Positions 33,801 through 44,587 of a stretch of 64,000 nucleotides of DNA are shown piece after piece. The notes beneath the pieces are model-generated. The model was given only the letters and a program-made list of their open reading frames with translations. It did no database searches and was not told the origin of the DNA. Made by a program: the position numbers and the translations under genes. Origin of the DNA: Xiphophorus maculatus. Taxonomy: Eukaryota > Chordata > Actinopteri > Cyprinodontiformes > Poeciliidae. Position 1 is the stretch's first letter, and each line of letters opens with the position of its first letter. The stretch covers positions 24,973,868 to 25,037,867 of the forward strand of contig NC_036458.1 in NCBI RefSeq assembly GCF_002775205.1, written 5' to 3'.

Positions 33801-36373
33801 CTCGGGCCCCGGCTGGGGATGACAGTTATCGCAGCGTTAGCGATAGGCTTCAGATGAGCATCCCGATGCTGTTAGGAACGTCATCCCCCAGGGGCCGGCA
33901 CTGGTGGTGGAGGTTGAAGAAGGGTGCGGGCCTCAGGACCCGGCGAATGGAGGAGAAGGGGTGGTGGTGGGTTGAGCTCGGCTGGAGAGCGAAGGACACC
34001 ATGAATGAAGGTCCTTATCAGCTGGGACTTGGTCGATGATTGGACGTGACGTGGCTTGGTCCGGCGTTGATAGGTCGACGATTGTGGGCAGGTCGCTTCA
34101 ATTAACGGGTCCCGGTGGGGATAAAAGAGTCTTCCAGTTTGAATTTGAGCCTAGGCTTCATTATTTAAAAAATATTTTCAATATGTTTGTGTATTTCTAT
34201 ATAGTAAGCTCTTATTTACTGTACAGCCCAAATTATGCCAGTGGTTGGGTTCTGTGTTTCCAGATTGCCTCCAGCTCTTAGGCTCTCCCCAGTACAAGGA
34301 ATTTTCATTTTCAGTGTTCTAAAAAGTCTAAGCAAGCATTTCCAATGAAACTTTCTCCATGAATATGAGTTTGTACATTTCCACACTGTCATGCAATAAC
34401 TGCATCTCTCTTCTGTGATTTTCATTTTACTTTCCTTTTCCCATTTTGAATGTTAATAAACTTGAATAAGCTTTTTTACACCACAAGTCCGTCATATAGC
34501 TGTGACATAATACACTTTTTGGATTTTGCCTGATATGTCATTAATATTTCATTAATCACTAGTTCCTGCTCCTCATGTCTCATAACTTCCCCATTGAGAT
34601 ATTGACGTACCTTTAGATATTTACAGAAATCCTGTTTCTATAAGTTACAACTTGTTGCAAGTGTTTGAAAATCTTTCATTTGACCTTTATCCATTATTGA
34701 GAAATGTATTGTTATACTTTTAAATGACCAGTTAGGGAATCTAGTATTTGTTTGATTGGTGTTAAAATCAGGGTCATAGACACACCATCTTATAATTCTC
34801 AGGTTATTGTGTAGTTTATGATCTTATTTTACTTCTGACCAGGTTTATAATTGGAGTTTTATTCAAGGACTTTCAGTTTTGAATTGAATCTGTTCTAAAT
34901 CTTTATTCCCCACCATTACCTGCAGAGGAGGATTCTGTATAAGAGCTAATTCAATATCCTTCCATCGATCGTGGTTATAGTTTTTATTACATCGGTTTAT
35001 CAGAGGTTTTATTTGTGAATAGGAGTAGTTCTTTACATGTGGTATGTTCACTTCCCCTAATTCTTTTGAGAGTTGTAGTGTTTTAGATCTATTTGTAAGC
35101 TTTTTCATAGCCATATAAATCTGGAGAGCATTGTATCCATAAATTACTTTTTTGTAATTTTTACCAGTAGGGTTTGGAACAAGAGGATAAATATTTGTAA
35201 TATTTATATTTAATATTAAATAATTTAATATAATTTAATATTTATTGGTAATATTTATAATATAATATTAATATTTACAATATTCATTTTGACAGATTTA
35301 ATTTGTTAGGTTAAGCTCATGAAGAGGGTGACATGAGCTCAACCCATGGTTGTATATCCAATCTAATTTAAGTCAGGAGATCCTCATGATTACACTTAGC
35401 TCTAGTGGTTGCATCTTTGGGCATTAGAACACCGAGGTATTTCTATACGGTCTGGTCCCATTTAGGTTTTAGTTCAGCACACAAAATTTTTCAGGTTTAT
35501 AATCAAATGTCAATGTCTGCGTTTTATTCACATTTAATTTATGTCCTGTATTGTCACCAAAGTTGCTCAAGCTCAGAAATAACATAGGCAGTGATGTATT
35601 TGGTTCACTTATAACAGCACATCATCTGTATTTAGCGCCACCTTGTGTACATCACCTGAAATGCTTATACCTTTCATGCTTTAAAACGTTTGCCTTATTA
35701 GTTGACACTAAGAGGTTCCACTATATGCATAATTATGAATTGAAGAAAGTGTGGATAGTGGAAAGTATACACAGGAGTTGGGGTAACTATTGTTAACTTC
35801 AACCTGCAGGTCTAACAGTCAAACCTAACAGCAGAGCTAAACAGGACAGTGGCTGATTTTTACACCTTTGCCGAGGAAGATAAGATCAGTGGATAAGATC
35901 AGCTTCACATTTAATTATTGGTCAATCACTGATCTTCAAAAGTGAAGGAAATCGATGCTGATAGATCGGCTGGTTGATAAATCAGTGCACCTCTAGTTAA
36001 GGCACCTCAGTCATAGGACACTGTTAGATACTTAACACAAAAAGATACAAAAATCAAATATGAAAGACAAAGAGATGCAACTTTTTTCTGGTGATTTGTT
36101 GGGGGATGACTTGGGTTTTGTTCCCTGTTTGTTAACAAAATGTTCCTGTTGAGGTTTACCACAGATGAAGTAATGTGACGATTTCCCCAGGACCCGTTTG
36201 GTGAGAAGCGTGGCTGTTTCGATTACCACAGCCTGCTGGCTCGCCTCGGTGCCACTCACAGACGAATACGAGAAAAAAACCTGGCAGACGATAACCGGAA
36301 CGACAACAACTCGGACTCAGATACCAGTTCTTCCGAAACGGACCTGGACAGCCAGGGCAGCTCCCAGCCCTGA
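27888..36373 (+). CDS. ube2z: Ubiquitin-conjugating enzyme E2 Z, 7 exons
   Basis: UBE2Z accepts ubiquitin (and FAT10) specifically from UBA6 and passes it to substrates. Exons: 27888-28345, 30103-30175, 30999-31186, 31751-31862, 33080-33192, 33293-33383 and 36191-36373. All junctions are GT-AG, phases agree, and the joined frame is 405 residues. Residues 1-130 are a low-complexity Ala/Gly/Ser/Pro region, longer than in the 354-residue human protein. [11 protein letters not shown] and [20 protein letters not shown] open the UBC fold. The active site is in [16 protein letters not shown], with the catalytic Cys at 235; FNPN replaces the usual HPN, as in UBE2[21 protein letters not shown] and [20 protein letters not shown] follow, and the acidic Ser-rich tail ends [15 protein letters not shown]. 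Exon 1 is in a G+C-rich island. Orthology is secure. Confidence 0.98.
28346..30102 (+). other. ube2z intron 1
   Basis: A 1.76-kb intron, A+T-rich, holding the hAT MITE at 29124-29598. No other exon is seen. Confidence 0.9.
29124..29598. mobile_element. hAT-type MITE with perfect 8-bp TSD
   Basis: Inverted ends CAGTGGTTCTCAAA and TTTGAGAACCACTG bound a 475-bp non-coding element rich in GGGGGTACGTG motifs. It is flanked by the 8-bp duplication GTGTATAG (29116-29123 and 29599-29606), the hallmark length for hAT transposition. Confidence 0.93.
30530..30539 (+). promoter_or_regulatory. PBX-MEIS/PREP-type site in ube2z intron 2
   Basis: Exact TGATTGACAG. It is followed at once by a 10-bp hairpin (CTCTATGACC and GGTCATAGAG). 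A chance match is possible. Confidence 0.3.
31863..33079 (+). other. ube2z intron 4
   Basis: A 1.2-kb intron containing the SINE at 32200-32392; otherwise nothing recognised. Confidence 0.9.
32200..32392 (+). mobile_element. tRNA-derived SINE
   Basis: GTGGCGTAGGGGATAGCTCG gives a tRNA-like head with an A-box-like motif. GCGGGTTTGATTCCTGGACC is a good B box of the GGTTCGANTCC type. ACATTTGCCGCATGTCTTCC and a final A-rich run complete a known fish SINE pattern. It is sense to ube2z in intron 4. Confidence 0.75.
33723..34157 (-). mobile_element. LTR-like element, copy A (~435 bp)
   Basis: On the minus strand it begins AGCCTAGGCTCAAATTCA and ends GAGTCTCTCCAGATTG. It is homologous to 45639-46098, which begins AGCCTAGACGTAAATTCA and ends GAGTCTCTCCAGGTTG. 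A TTTTATCCC box and a GTCAATAAACTC polyadenylation signal are placed as in an LTR. No coding region and no clear target duplication are seen here. The class is uncertain because TG...CA ends are absent. Confidence 0.7.
34860..35660 (-). pseudogene. L1-like reverse-transcriptase remnant
   Basis: The minus strand reads NTDDVLL (from YADDVLLY), then [18 protein letters not shown], like 'SG.KLN..KSE', then a 'KYLGV' equivalent. Further along, the 83-codon frame at 35114-34863 contains [20 protein letters not shown]. The order fits the palm and C-terminal region of a fish L1/Tx1-type LINE. Several stops show it is inactive. Confidence 0.55.
35805..35998. mobile_element. MITE remnant, copy 1
   Basis: The stretch around CCGAGGAAGATAAGATCAG and CAGTGCACCTCTAGTT is related, in inverted orientation, to 57180-57400. 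The family resembles fish hAT-derived MITEs that end in 'GCACCTCTAG'. Confidence 0.5.
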
Positions 36374-36720
36374 GTCTCCGGCTGGTTTTGAACTGATCAG
36401 AACTTTAGTTCTTGTTTTGCCTCTTTTTCTTTTTAACTTGTTGATTTGTGTGGAGGAACATGACGTATTATGATGGGATGTCATTGTCTATGGCTTCACC
36501 AGCCAAGATGAATCCAGGGCTTATAGCTAAATGATTCTGCCACTGTGGGCTGAGGGAACGGTTTAATGGTCCTGTTGTTCTCCCACTGCTTCCTGCTAGT
36601 TTAATGGGGACTGGTCTTACCAGGTTTGTTTGTTCAACCTTTGCAGCTAATTGGTTAATTTTACTTTGTTTTACTTTGATAAAAAAAAAAAAAACAATAA
36701 AACTGTAAAACCCAACTTCA
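36374..36720 (+). terminator. ube2z 3' UTR with poly(A) signal
   Basis: A canonical AATAAA at 36696-36701, preceded by an A run, lies 323 bp after the stop codon. Further AATAAA motifs downstream (for example near 37040) could give longer transcripts. Confidence 0.6.
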
Positions 36721-38280
36721 AATTATTTCTCCAAGCAAGAAGAGAGTCATGGTGATTAGAAAGACCATTATTGCTTGAATAAGCTGGAGCAGAAGTCAGG
36801 CACTCCTTCGTTGGAGCCTTGGTTTGTTGTTTTATGCGAAGAAAGATCTTGTTAACAGAGGAAGACAGAGAGTAACCCTGTTGGCTAATTAAGTGATGTG
36901 CCTTGTCTCCTCTGGGTGAATCGAAGTCAGTCTGGACAACAAGGTTGCAGAAAAAACATCTGTATTTGTTCCAACAAGTGTTCTAGTGTATTATAAAAAT
37001 GCTCAGATTCCTTTAAGATTTTTGGGATTGACTGTTGTCAATAAACCAGAAATGAATTTACTGTCAGATATATAATGAAACTGTTTGAATCTTAATTGGA
37101 CTCATTTTCCATCAGATATATTTTGTATGGCTTTTTTCCTCAGTGCTGTACAAAAACAACTGGTGAGTACAGTGTGCAGAATTAGTTGTTCTTGTCTATT
37201 TTTTTGTTTGTTTTGCTACTGAAATACAAACCAACAGTTCACTTGTTCTTCTACATCCATCAGACAAGAAGATCCAAAATCCAAAAGGAACACTCCAAGT
37301 AACACTTCAGTTCTGTTTAAGGCAGTGTAACACAATAATAGTGATTTTCGTTTAATCTCTTAACATACTTAAAAGTGTCAAATCAATAATTAAAAAGATA
37401 CATCCTCACCAGTGATGGTCATTATTTAAAAATAAAAACAGCATTTGCATTTCAGTATCATCATGTATATCTGTCTGCTCTCAGTTGATATTTGTTGAAA
37501 ATGCACCTTCATCATTGGGCTTGAAAGGAAACGTGTTCACTGCCCTTTTCCACTTCAGCAAAATGTTTTGGCCAATAAAACGATTGTTTTCCCAAAAGTC
37601 GAGAGGAGCATTGTGTGTTTTTGTTTTCAGATCATAACTCGGAATTCTTTTTCTGACTTGGAAAAGAATCTAAAGAAAATATTTCAAAAATAATTTTGGC
37701 CCAGCCTTTTATTCATACTGTGTTATGACTATTGGAAATGAATGAATTACACTGGATGTAATTTACATGCAGCACTAGATTTCTGGCCTTACCTGTGTTT
37801 TAAAGAAAGTGATGTTTTTAATACATTAACAGGTTTTACAATGTTATAACAAATCGTTGTTTTGTTTCAGTCAATCAAGCAATCAATCAATTTCAGCTAT
37901 AAAGCATCCTTCATGTTGCCAGACAGCTCGCTGGAAACACAATAAATGGTATTTCTGAACTGGATTTGAACCAGTTACCTGCAGATTGTTACCAGGGTCA
38001 CAGTCTGCAGGTTCAAATACTAGAGTTGTGACGTAAACTGAAACTGGTGGGATTCTTCTTTTTTCTCCCCTCTTTGTAAGTGGGCTGGTGGATATTAAAA
38101 GCGATGTACTTTCATCTTTTCTTCAACACTTCCCTGGACTAGCCAGGGGAGTCATTGCTCGTTTTCTTTGCTTAATTTCTTAATAAACTAATAAACAAAA
38201 TGCTTTTTGATTCGTTCTTGGTTCGGGAACAGGGTCTACAGTTGTAGATTTTTAATAATCTCAGAGAAACCTTGAGGGTT
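36721..38280. other. Intergenic DNA / possible extended ube2z 3' UTR
   Basis: A+T-rich, no exon seen. Confidence 0.4.
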
Positions 38281-38479
38281 TCAATGTGCGGATTTAGCAT
38301 TTTCGACGCACAAAAATAGTCGGAAAAGTCAGGCGAAAGACGTCTCGGTTGTAAAACGGGGATCCGGATCCAAAAGGAGTTCTTGCGTTCTTCCTGACTC
38401 TTTTAAGGCAGACAAATAAAATAGGGGATAGACTGTCCGCACAAATGGATGGGCCGGGGTGATGGATGTGGTTCGTACG

Positions 38480-38685
38480 GAGCCCTCCAAGGGACACGTT
38501 CCCTCGCAAAACCTTTGCGTGAAAAACCTCACATAACCTTATATTAAAGCAGAAAGTACGGCGGCCACCGTACGAAAGGCTTACAGTATTCAATTATGCC
38601 GAATGAGCTGATCAGTACAGTATTGCGAGGGAACCTTTTGGGAGGTAACGCAAAAGTTTTGCGAAGGAACGCAAAATAAAAAAAA
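38480..38685. repeat. Inverted repeat of TCGCAAAA/TTTGCG type
   Basis: ACGTTCCCTCGCAAAACC with CTTTGCG near 38497-38520 recurs inverted near 38640-38675 (GTTTTGCGAAGGAACGC). It looks like a fish MITE with inverted ends; open frames across it are not genes. Confidence 0.5.
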
Positions 38686-38689
38686 ATGT

Positions 38690-41600
38690 CCCCATGTCAT
38701 TTTTGTCTTGGAACTAACCAATGGCTTGGTTTAAATTTAATGTTGTTTTTTGTGTTCGAAGTTTTTATTGATGGAGATAAAAAATAATGTATTGGTTTAA
38801 TTTTCTCCTTTTCCCTAATGACATTCATTAGCCGTCTATCACCATATGAGAGGAGATGGGACCTCTCATATGGATATGATATATCAATATGATATAAGAT
38901 ATCATGCTGTCTACTGCTGACAAATCAAATCGGACTACAAATCTAAGGCATTCGCCTTCATTTTCTTTAATTCTTGTTTGAAATTTGAGAGAAACAACTT
39001 ATAACTTATTCAGTATAATTATCAAACTGTTGATTGTGATGCAGGTCCTAAAATAGGAAATGTCCAGACTGGGTTCTTTTGGACTTATTAAATACAGATT
39101 ACTTAATCCTTTTAAGATCCTAACGTTCTGTTTCCTCACCTTGACCTACAGGTCAAAAATGACCCACCCTACCAAAACCACAAAATAAAGCTGCTGAATT
39201 GAATTTGAAATCCAAAATCTATTTTGCATGATGAAACAATCTGTTATTTATTTATTCAACTAAATTTAATTCATTTTTCAAAAAGATGATCAACAGTATT
39301 ACACTTTTCTTTTTACCACAAAGCAACTGTCATACCAGTTTTCTTTAACACACAGTAAAGGTTCATTATTGTAATTATATAAAGGTGAAGTCATTAATTC
39401 GGCACTTCATTCGTTTATATTTTTTGAATTATAAAAATACTTTTCTCACAGCACATGTGCTTGATTTTGTGAACAATTTTGTTCTTATGTTGAACAACAT
39501 CATAAGTACAACATAAGATGTAAAACATTTTATGTTCAACACCTATACAATCATTTTATTACTTCTATGTTGAAGATGTTCAACAGAATATCTTAAAGAA
39601 GTAAACTAGTAAAGGATCTCTCTTTCATTAGTTTTTACTCAGACAGCCTTTATTTGAGAGAAGTTAGACAGGAAAGTGGGTAATGAAAGGGAAGATGAGC
39701 AGCTAAGCTCATCATGTGTGGGTGAAACTGGTGGGTGTTATGATGCTAGAGTTCAGTGACATGATGAGGTTATAAAACTACATAAATAAGAAAAAAAGCA
39801 CACAACAAATAAATAAAATTTCTTAAAGTCATATTTTTATTTGTTGTCTGAAGTTTTCTCATTCAACTGAATGTGTTATTTTTTTCCAAACATTTTTTTA
39901 ATGTAATATTCTTAAGTTCTTTTATTCATCCTATTCTTTAAAAGGGTAGTTGATCAAGTAAATTAGCATTCACTCAGAACTTGGTGTTTTCTTTTACAGC
40001 ATAGCTTTTTTATAAGTCTCTTTTCAACATTTGTATTCATTTTTACATGTTTAAAAATAGAAAATGTAAATACCAGGCTTGACATTCAATCAAAATACAT
40101 TGTGTACAGTGGAAGATACTTTGTACTTTTTTTTCTCTCCAGTGTTTTGACAATATACTCAGATTCAGCATCTTTATTGCATAAACTCATTCATTAGTTG
40201 TTGGAAGCCTCTCATCATTAAGGTAATTTATTTTCTGTCTCTTTATTGTGATCACAAAATCAACAGGGCAAACATACAATTTATTTTTGATTAAAAAATG
40301 ATAATAGGATTGCTGTAAAAACAAGGAGGAGGAAGTGGGTAAAAAAATACCATGACTATGTCAACTTTTATTCTGAAAGTCAGTGCTTTAAGTGGGCCAG
40401 TATGCATCGGTACGCAGTAGAAGCACTTTTAAATGTTACCCCACAGCGGAATGGGAATTTTGGAAACGTTAAATGAGTCTTAGTCCATTGGTAGTATACA
40501 TTTTATATGTCCCACAACAGTAAAAACTCAAGTCTTTCACTTCTTTATGTCTTTAAGAAGCTTTTATTTTATATCTTTATTTTTTTTTATATGTCCATGT
40601 TAACACCATTGACCATGACACTGAAATTTGCTTCTTTCTCATTTCTGTACAATAATACCTTTGATCTATATGTGAAGAGACAGATGTACCTAACAGCATG
40701 TCTTTTGTTCCACTTAAAGCACTGCTGAAAACTGAGACATTCATCTGCTCCATTTCAATCTGCTGTTAAAATCTCAAAACACAAAACTTGTGAAGCTCAA
40801 TCCATTTGCACACTTTACTCTGACACTGTGTACTCCTGTTAATCCATAAAATTGCTTTCTCCTCTCACAGCGAAAAGAAGAAGAGATAACTTTTTTATCA
40901 GCAGAGGAAAGACTTCCTTTCAAAAGAACATTCACATTAAGGTCAGTTTAGTCGGTGTCCTGCACATGCATTTGGAATGAATCTAAAACAATTTGTAGAA
41001 AACAACAAGTTCACATATAGCAACTTATGGCTCAGGAGCAAGAGACGGAGACATGAAGGGGATGAGGTCAAAAGTTTTGCCTTTCCCTCAACCTGAAGTC
41101 ATATAGAAGAGAGATTACTGCTGGAACTCATTGCAAATTTTAAAACTAAAAGTCCTTTTTATCACAGATATGTTGAATGAACAATGATAACAGACCTGTG
41201 ATTTGGAAATTCTGAGCCTAAATGAACAGTGATCATTTATTATATTAGATTATTATCAGGATGTCAGAGAGCTTGCATGGGTCACTATTGGACAGCCTCA
41301 CTGTATTTCTTCAGAAGACCAAACAAAAGGTAAATTCACTTGAAGTGAGGAATAAACTATAAAAAATACTTTACAGTGATTTGGAAATAATGGAGTTCCA
41401 TTATTTAAATGTTTATCCATTATAATAATTATAATCAAGCATTCATTATAGGTTAGCTCAAAGTAAAAGCTCACGGCTTACCTAATTCAACCCAGTGGTT
41501 ACTTCCTGAAAAATAAATTCAAATGTTTTTGCACAAACACACATTTTAACACACATGGAAAAAAAAACACAAATAGGTCTTATACATTGAGCATGAATGT

Positions 41601-42440
41601 GAAATGCTCTCTAAATCAAAGTTGGACAAAACAGATGCATGATGGGAATCTTGTAAATAAACTTGCTCTTCTTACAAACAAAACAACAAAATCCTTTTAA
41701 ATCCCTTGATACGGCAGATTTGAGACTCTTTTTACAACCAACTAAGTTTCAGAAAATGTTATCTTCTGAAACTTTGAACATTTTTTTGACAAAAAACAAT
41801 AAATGAAGGTAGGGCTGCACTAGTAAGTCACTACAATCAGAAATTCCTCCACCTTACTGAACTGACCAAGACATCTGTGACACATGACCAGGTGTTTCTT
41901 GGAAAGCAATAACCAAAAGCTAAACTTAGTTCTTGCATAGGCTTTTAAGTATGTTCAGTGCATGCTTTTGTTTCAAAGTCTTTATAGATGCACTTATCGT
42001 TCTATTTGTGATCACAGTTTTAAAATTACATGCAACAAAATGATGTCACTGATGTTCAGATGTTTTTCTGTTTGAAACAAATACAGAACAGTATTGTGAG
42101 ATGAAAACATTCGCTTGATAAATTTAACATAAGAGGTTGGAACTTCCTTTTAGATCCTTTCGAAGGTGAAGCACATTGGAGCGGTCTGAAGGGGCAGCTC
42201 GATACAGCTTTGACTGAAATATCTACCTCAAGACTTCAAGTAAAGTTGGACAGATCCAGATCAACAGTTTGAAATAATCAGAATATTCATCTGAAGTTAG
42301 CATCAATGACCTTGAAAATATATACAGCAGCATCATAATATTTCACATTGTATGTCTGATTTTTATACAAAATATTCCTGAGAGAGTTGTTCTCTGTTGA
42401 TTTAGTTAATATGCCATTTGTTATAACCCTCCACATAAAA
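38690..42440. other. Intergenic DNA, no gene seen
   Basis: A+T-rich sequence with short frames only. There is a small hairpin near 38844-38872 (CATATGAGAGG/CCTCTCATATG). Confidence 0.5.
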
Positions 42441-42442
42441 CA

Positions 42443-42474
42443 AAGAAATATGCAAATATATTTGCATATTTCTT
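42443..42474. repeat. 32-bp perfect palindrome with two octamer motifs
   Basis: The half-site AAGAAATATGCAAATA is followed directly by its exact reverse complement. Each half contains ATGCAAAT, the POU/Oct octamer, facing opposite ways. Confidence 0.9.
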
Positions 42475-42479
42475 ATTTT

Positions 42480-44585
42480 TGCAGCAAAAATAAAATAACA
42501 GCAAAAGCAATCTTTTATCACTTCATTTAGTTAGACTTGTTGCAAATCAAGTAAATGTTACAGTTTATGTTTATCAGATATGACATAGTTTAAAGTTTGC
42601 AAACCTTCATGGAACTCCAGTTTCCAAACTCAAATCATTCCAGTGTCTTTCTGAAACTCAATGCTTCATCTTGCTTGCAGAGGCATGAGCAGGTTTGCAA
42701 TTATTCAAATACACAAAGGACACAAATGACTAAGTTTTTCTTAGTACTTACCCAACCAAAATCAACCCTGATTTAAATATTTCAAGCGAAGATTTTGTAT
42801 AAACTTTCATTGCAAAACATTAGGAAATACTTTTATAGCAAGTTTACCAAAAGTACTAGAATTCTAGAAAGACTTCTATAGCCCTTAGCAAAGAAATATT
42901 TAACATCATTTCTTGTGTATTACTGTCGAGAGATTTTTAATCATTATTTACTTAACTTTCTTAGAGGAAAGCAAGATGCTGGGGAGGAAAATTTAGATAA
43001 AATATTTTGAAAGTTTATGTGGTGCAAAATAAAAGGCATACACATGATAAAAGAACAAAGAAAAAAAAACAGAATACTGAGACGATTTTCAGGCTCCAGG
43101 TCAATTTACCCCTTTGCCAATTTATACCTCAATCCATACACTTGAGCTGCCATTTTGTCCCAACTCAGTCACCTGACATACCACTCAGCACACCATTTCA
43201 TTTACACATCTGTTGGGTATCAGGTTATACTTCTAGGTAGTTAAATGTTCTGGTGAATTATAAAGAAAATTTCACATTTATTTGAATGTATTTGTCTATT
43301 TTCTGAAGACTTAAAGTAAAACCCTGTTTCCATTAAACCTAGTTCTGATCCCCATTTGGGCTTATTGATTGAAGTATCATTATGTTTCAATATTTTGATC
43401 AAATCAAAATAGATTGCTTCATGCAGACAGATAATTGCATTTTCTGACAGTAGACTAGTCTTAGATTATAGAAAATGACTTGAAATCATTGGTGACTGAA
43501 TTAGACATGAATAATAGTCCCATGATGACTGCATAGTATGAAATGTCATAGAATGCATAGTATGAAATGTCATAGAATGCATAGTATGAAATGTCTTGTG
43601 GTAAATACCCCATCCTTATATGGAAGGACCAAAAGTCCACATTATGCAAAGGCAAAGAGATGAATAGACCTGAACCCTCATTGCTGACATGGACTCTCTA
43701 TTTCACTTTAAAGTTTCCAATAAATTTGCTGTCACAACTCCAGAACAGCTCACACACAGCACCTTCAGACAAACCAAACACTACATGATACAGAACATAT
43801 ACTGTATATTATACAAATCTTCAGGTGAAATTTGAGTATCAAATAACTGCAAAAATAAATGTGTCTGATATAAAATTGTTCTCAATCTATCCAGAAGGTT
43901 GATGAAATGCTGTGGGTAGTTGGCCAAATCAATATCCTCTCAACTTATCAAGGTTTTTTTGTTTTGTTTTTACTCGACATTTCTGCCTCTATTGTTATTG
44001 CACCATTTCTTTTCTTATTAATTGCTGTACTTGAGTGAATTAGCAGCTCACAGACCCAACTCATTTCAGGAAAACATACTGTTGTCTTTTTAACATGATG
44101 AAAGCAAATCAATTGGTTTCCACTCTGAGCTGCTGGTAACAAAACAAAAAACAAAGCAAGAATCTTCCACTTCCTCTAAAACGTTTCACTTGCTTCAGTC
44201 CCAGTTCCTGACAGAGAGTTTTTGTTTGCACACAGAAAATTCTAAACTCCTTCAGTTGGCTTCATTACACACATTTTTTGCTGTTTTTGGACTTGTTGCT
44301 TATTTCCAAAATGTATTAATGATACACTTGTGTAAGTTATACATAGCTTGAGGAAATTCATGCCTTTTTCAGGGAAAACCTAAGAGCAACATCTGAATTT
44401 GAATGGAAACCTTAGTTCAATACGACTGCTTGTTTGACAATAAATAAAGGAGTTTCTATGAATGTTGGGAGATACATTTCATTTTATTGGATCATTCTGT
44501 AACTAAATGCTGTGAGTTCATTTTTAAAGTTTTTTTTTTTAATTTGTATGTATGGATATCTAGACAAGTCAATGACCCTACTTTA
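42480..44585. other. Intergenic DNA, no gene seen
   Basis: No supported exon; a short tandem repeat at 43531-43595 is listed separately. Confidence 0.5.
43531..43595. repeat. 24-bp tandem repeat, 2.7 copies
   Basis: Unit GCATAGTATGAAATGTCATA plus GAAT, with two full copies and a partial third, all identical. Confidence 0.95.
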
Positions 44586-44587
44586 TA

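Larger units (their letters stand above)
33384..36190 (+). other. ube2z intron 6
   Basis: The 2.8-kb last intron. It carries an LTR-like insertion, an antisense L1-like reverse-transcriptase remnant and a MITE remnant. Confidence 0.9.
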
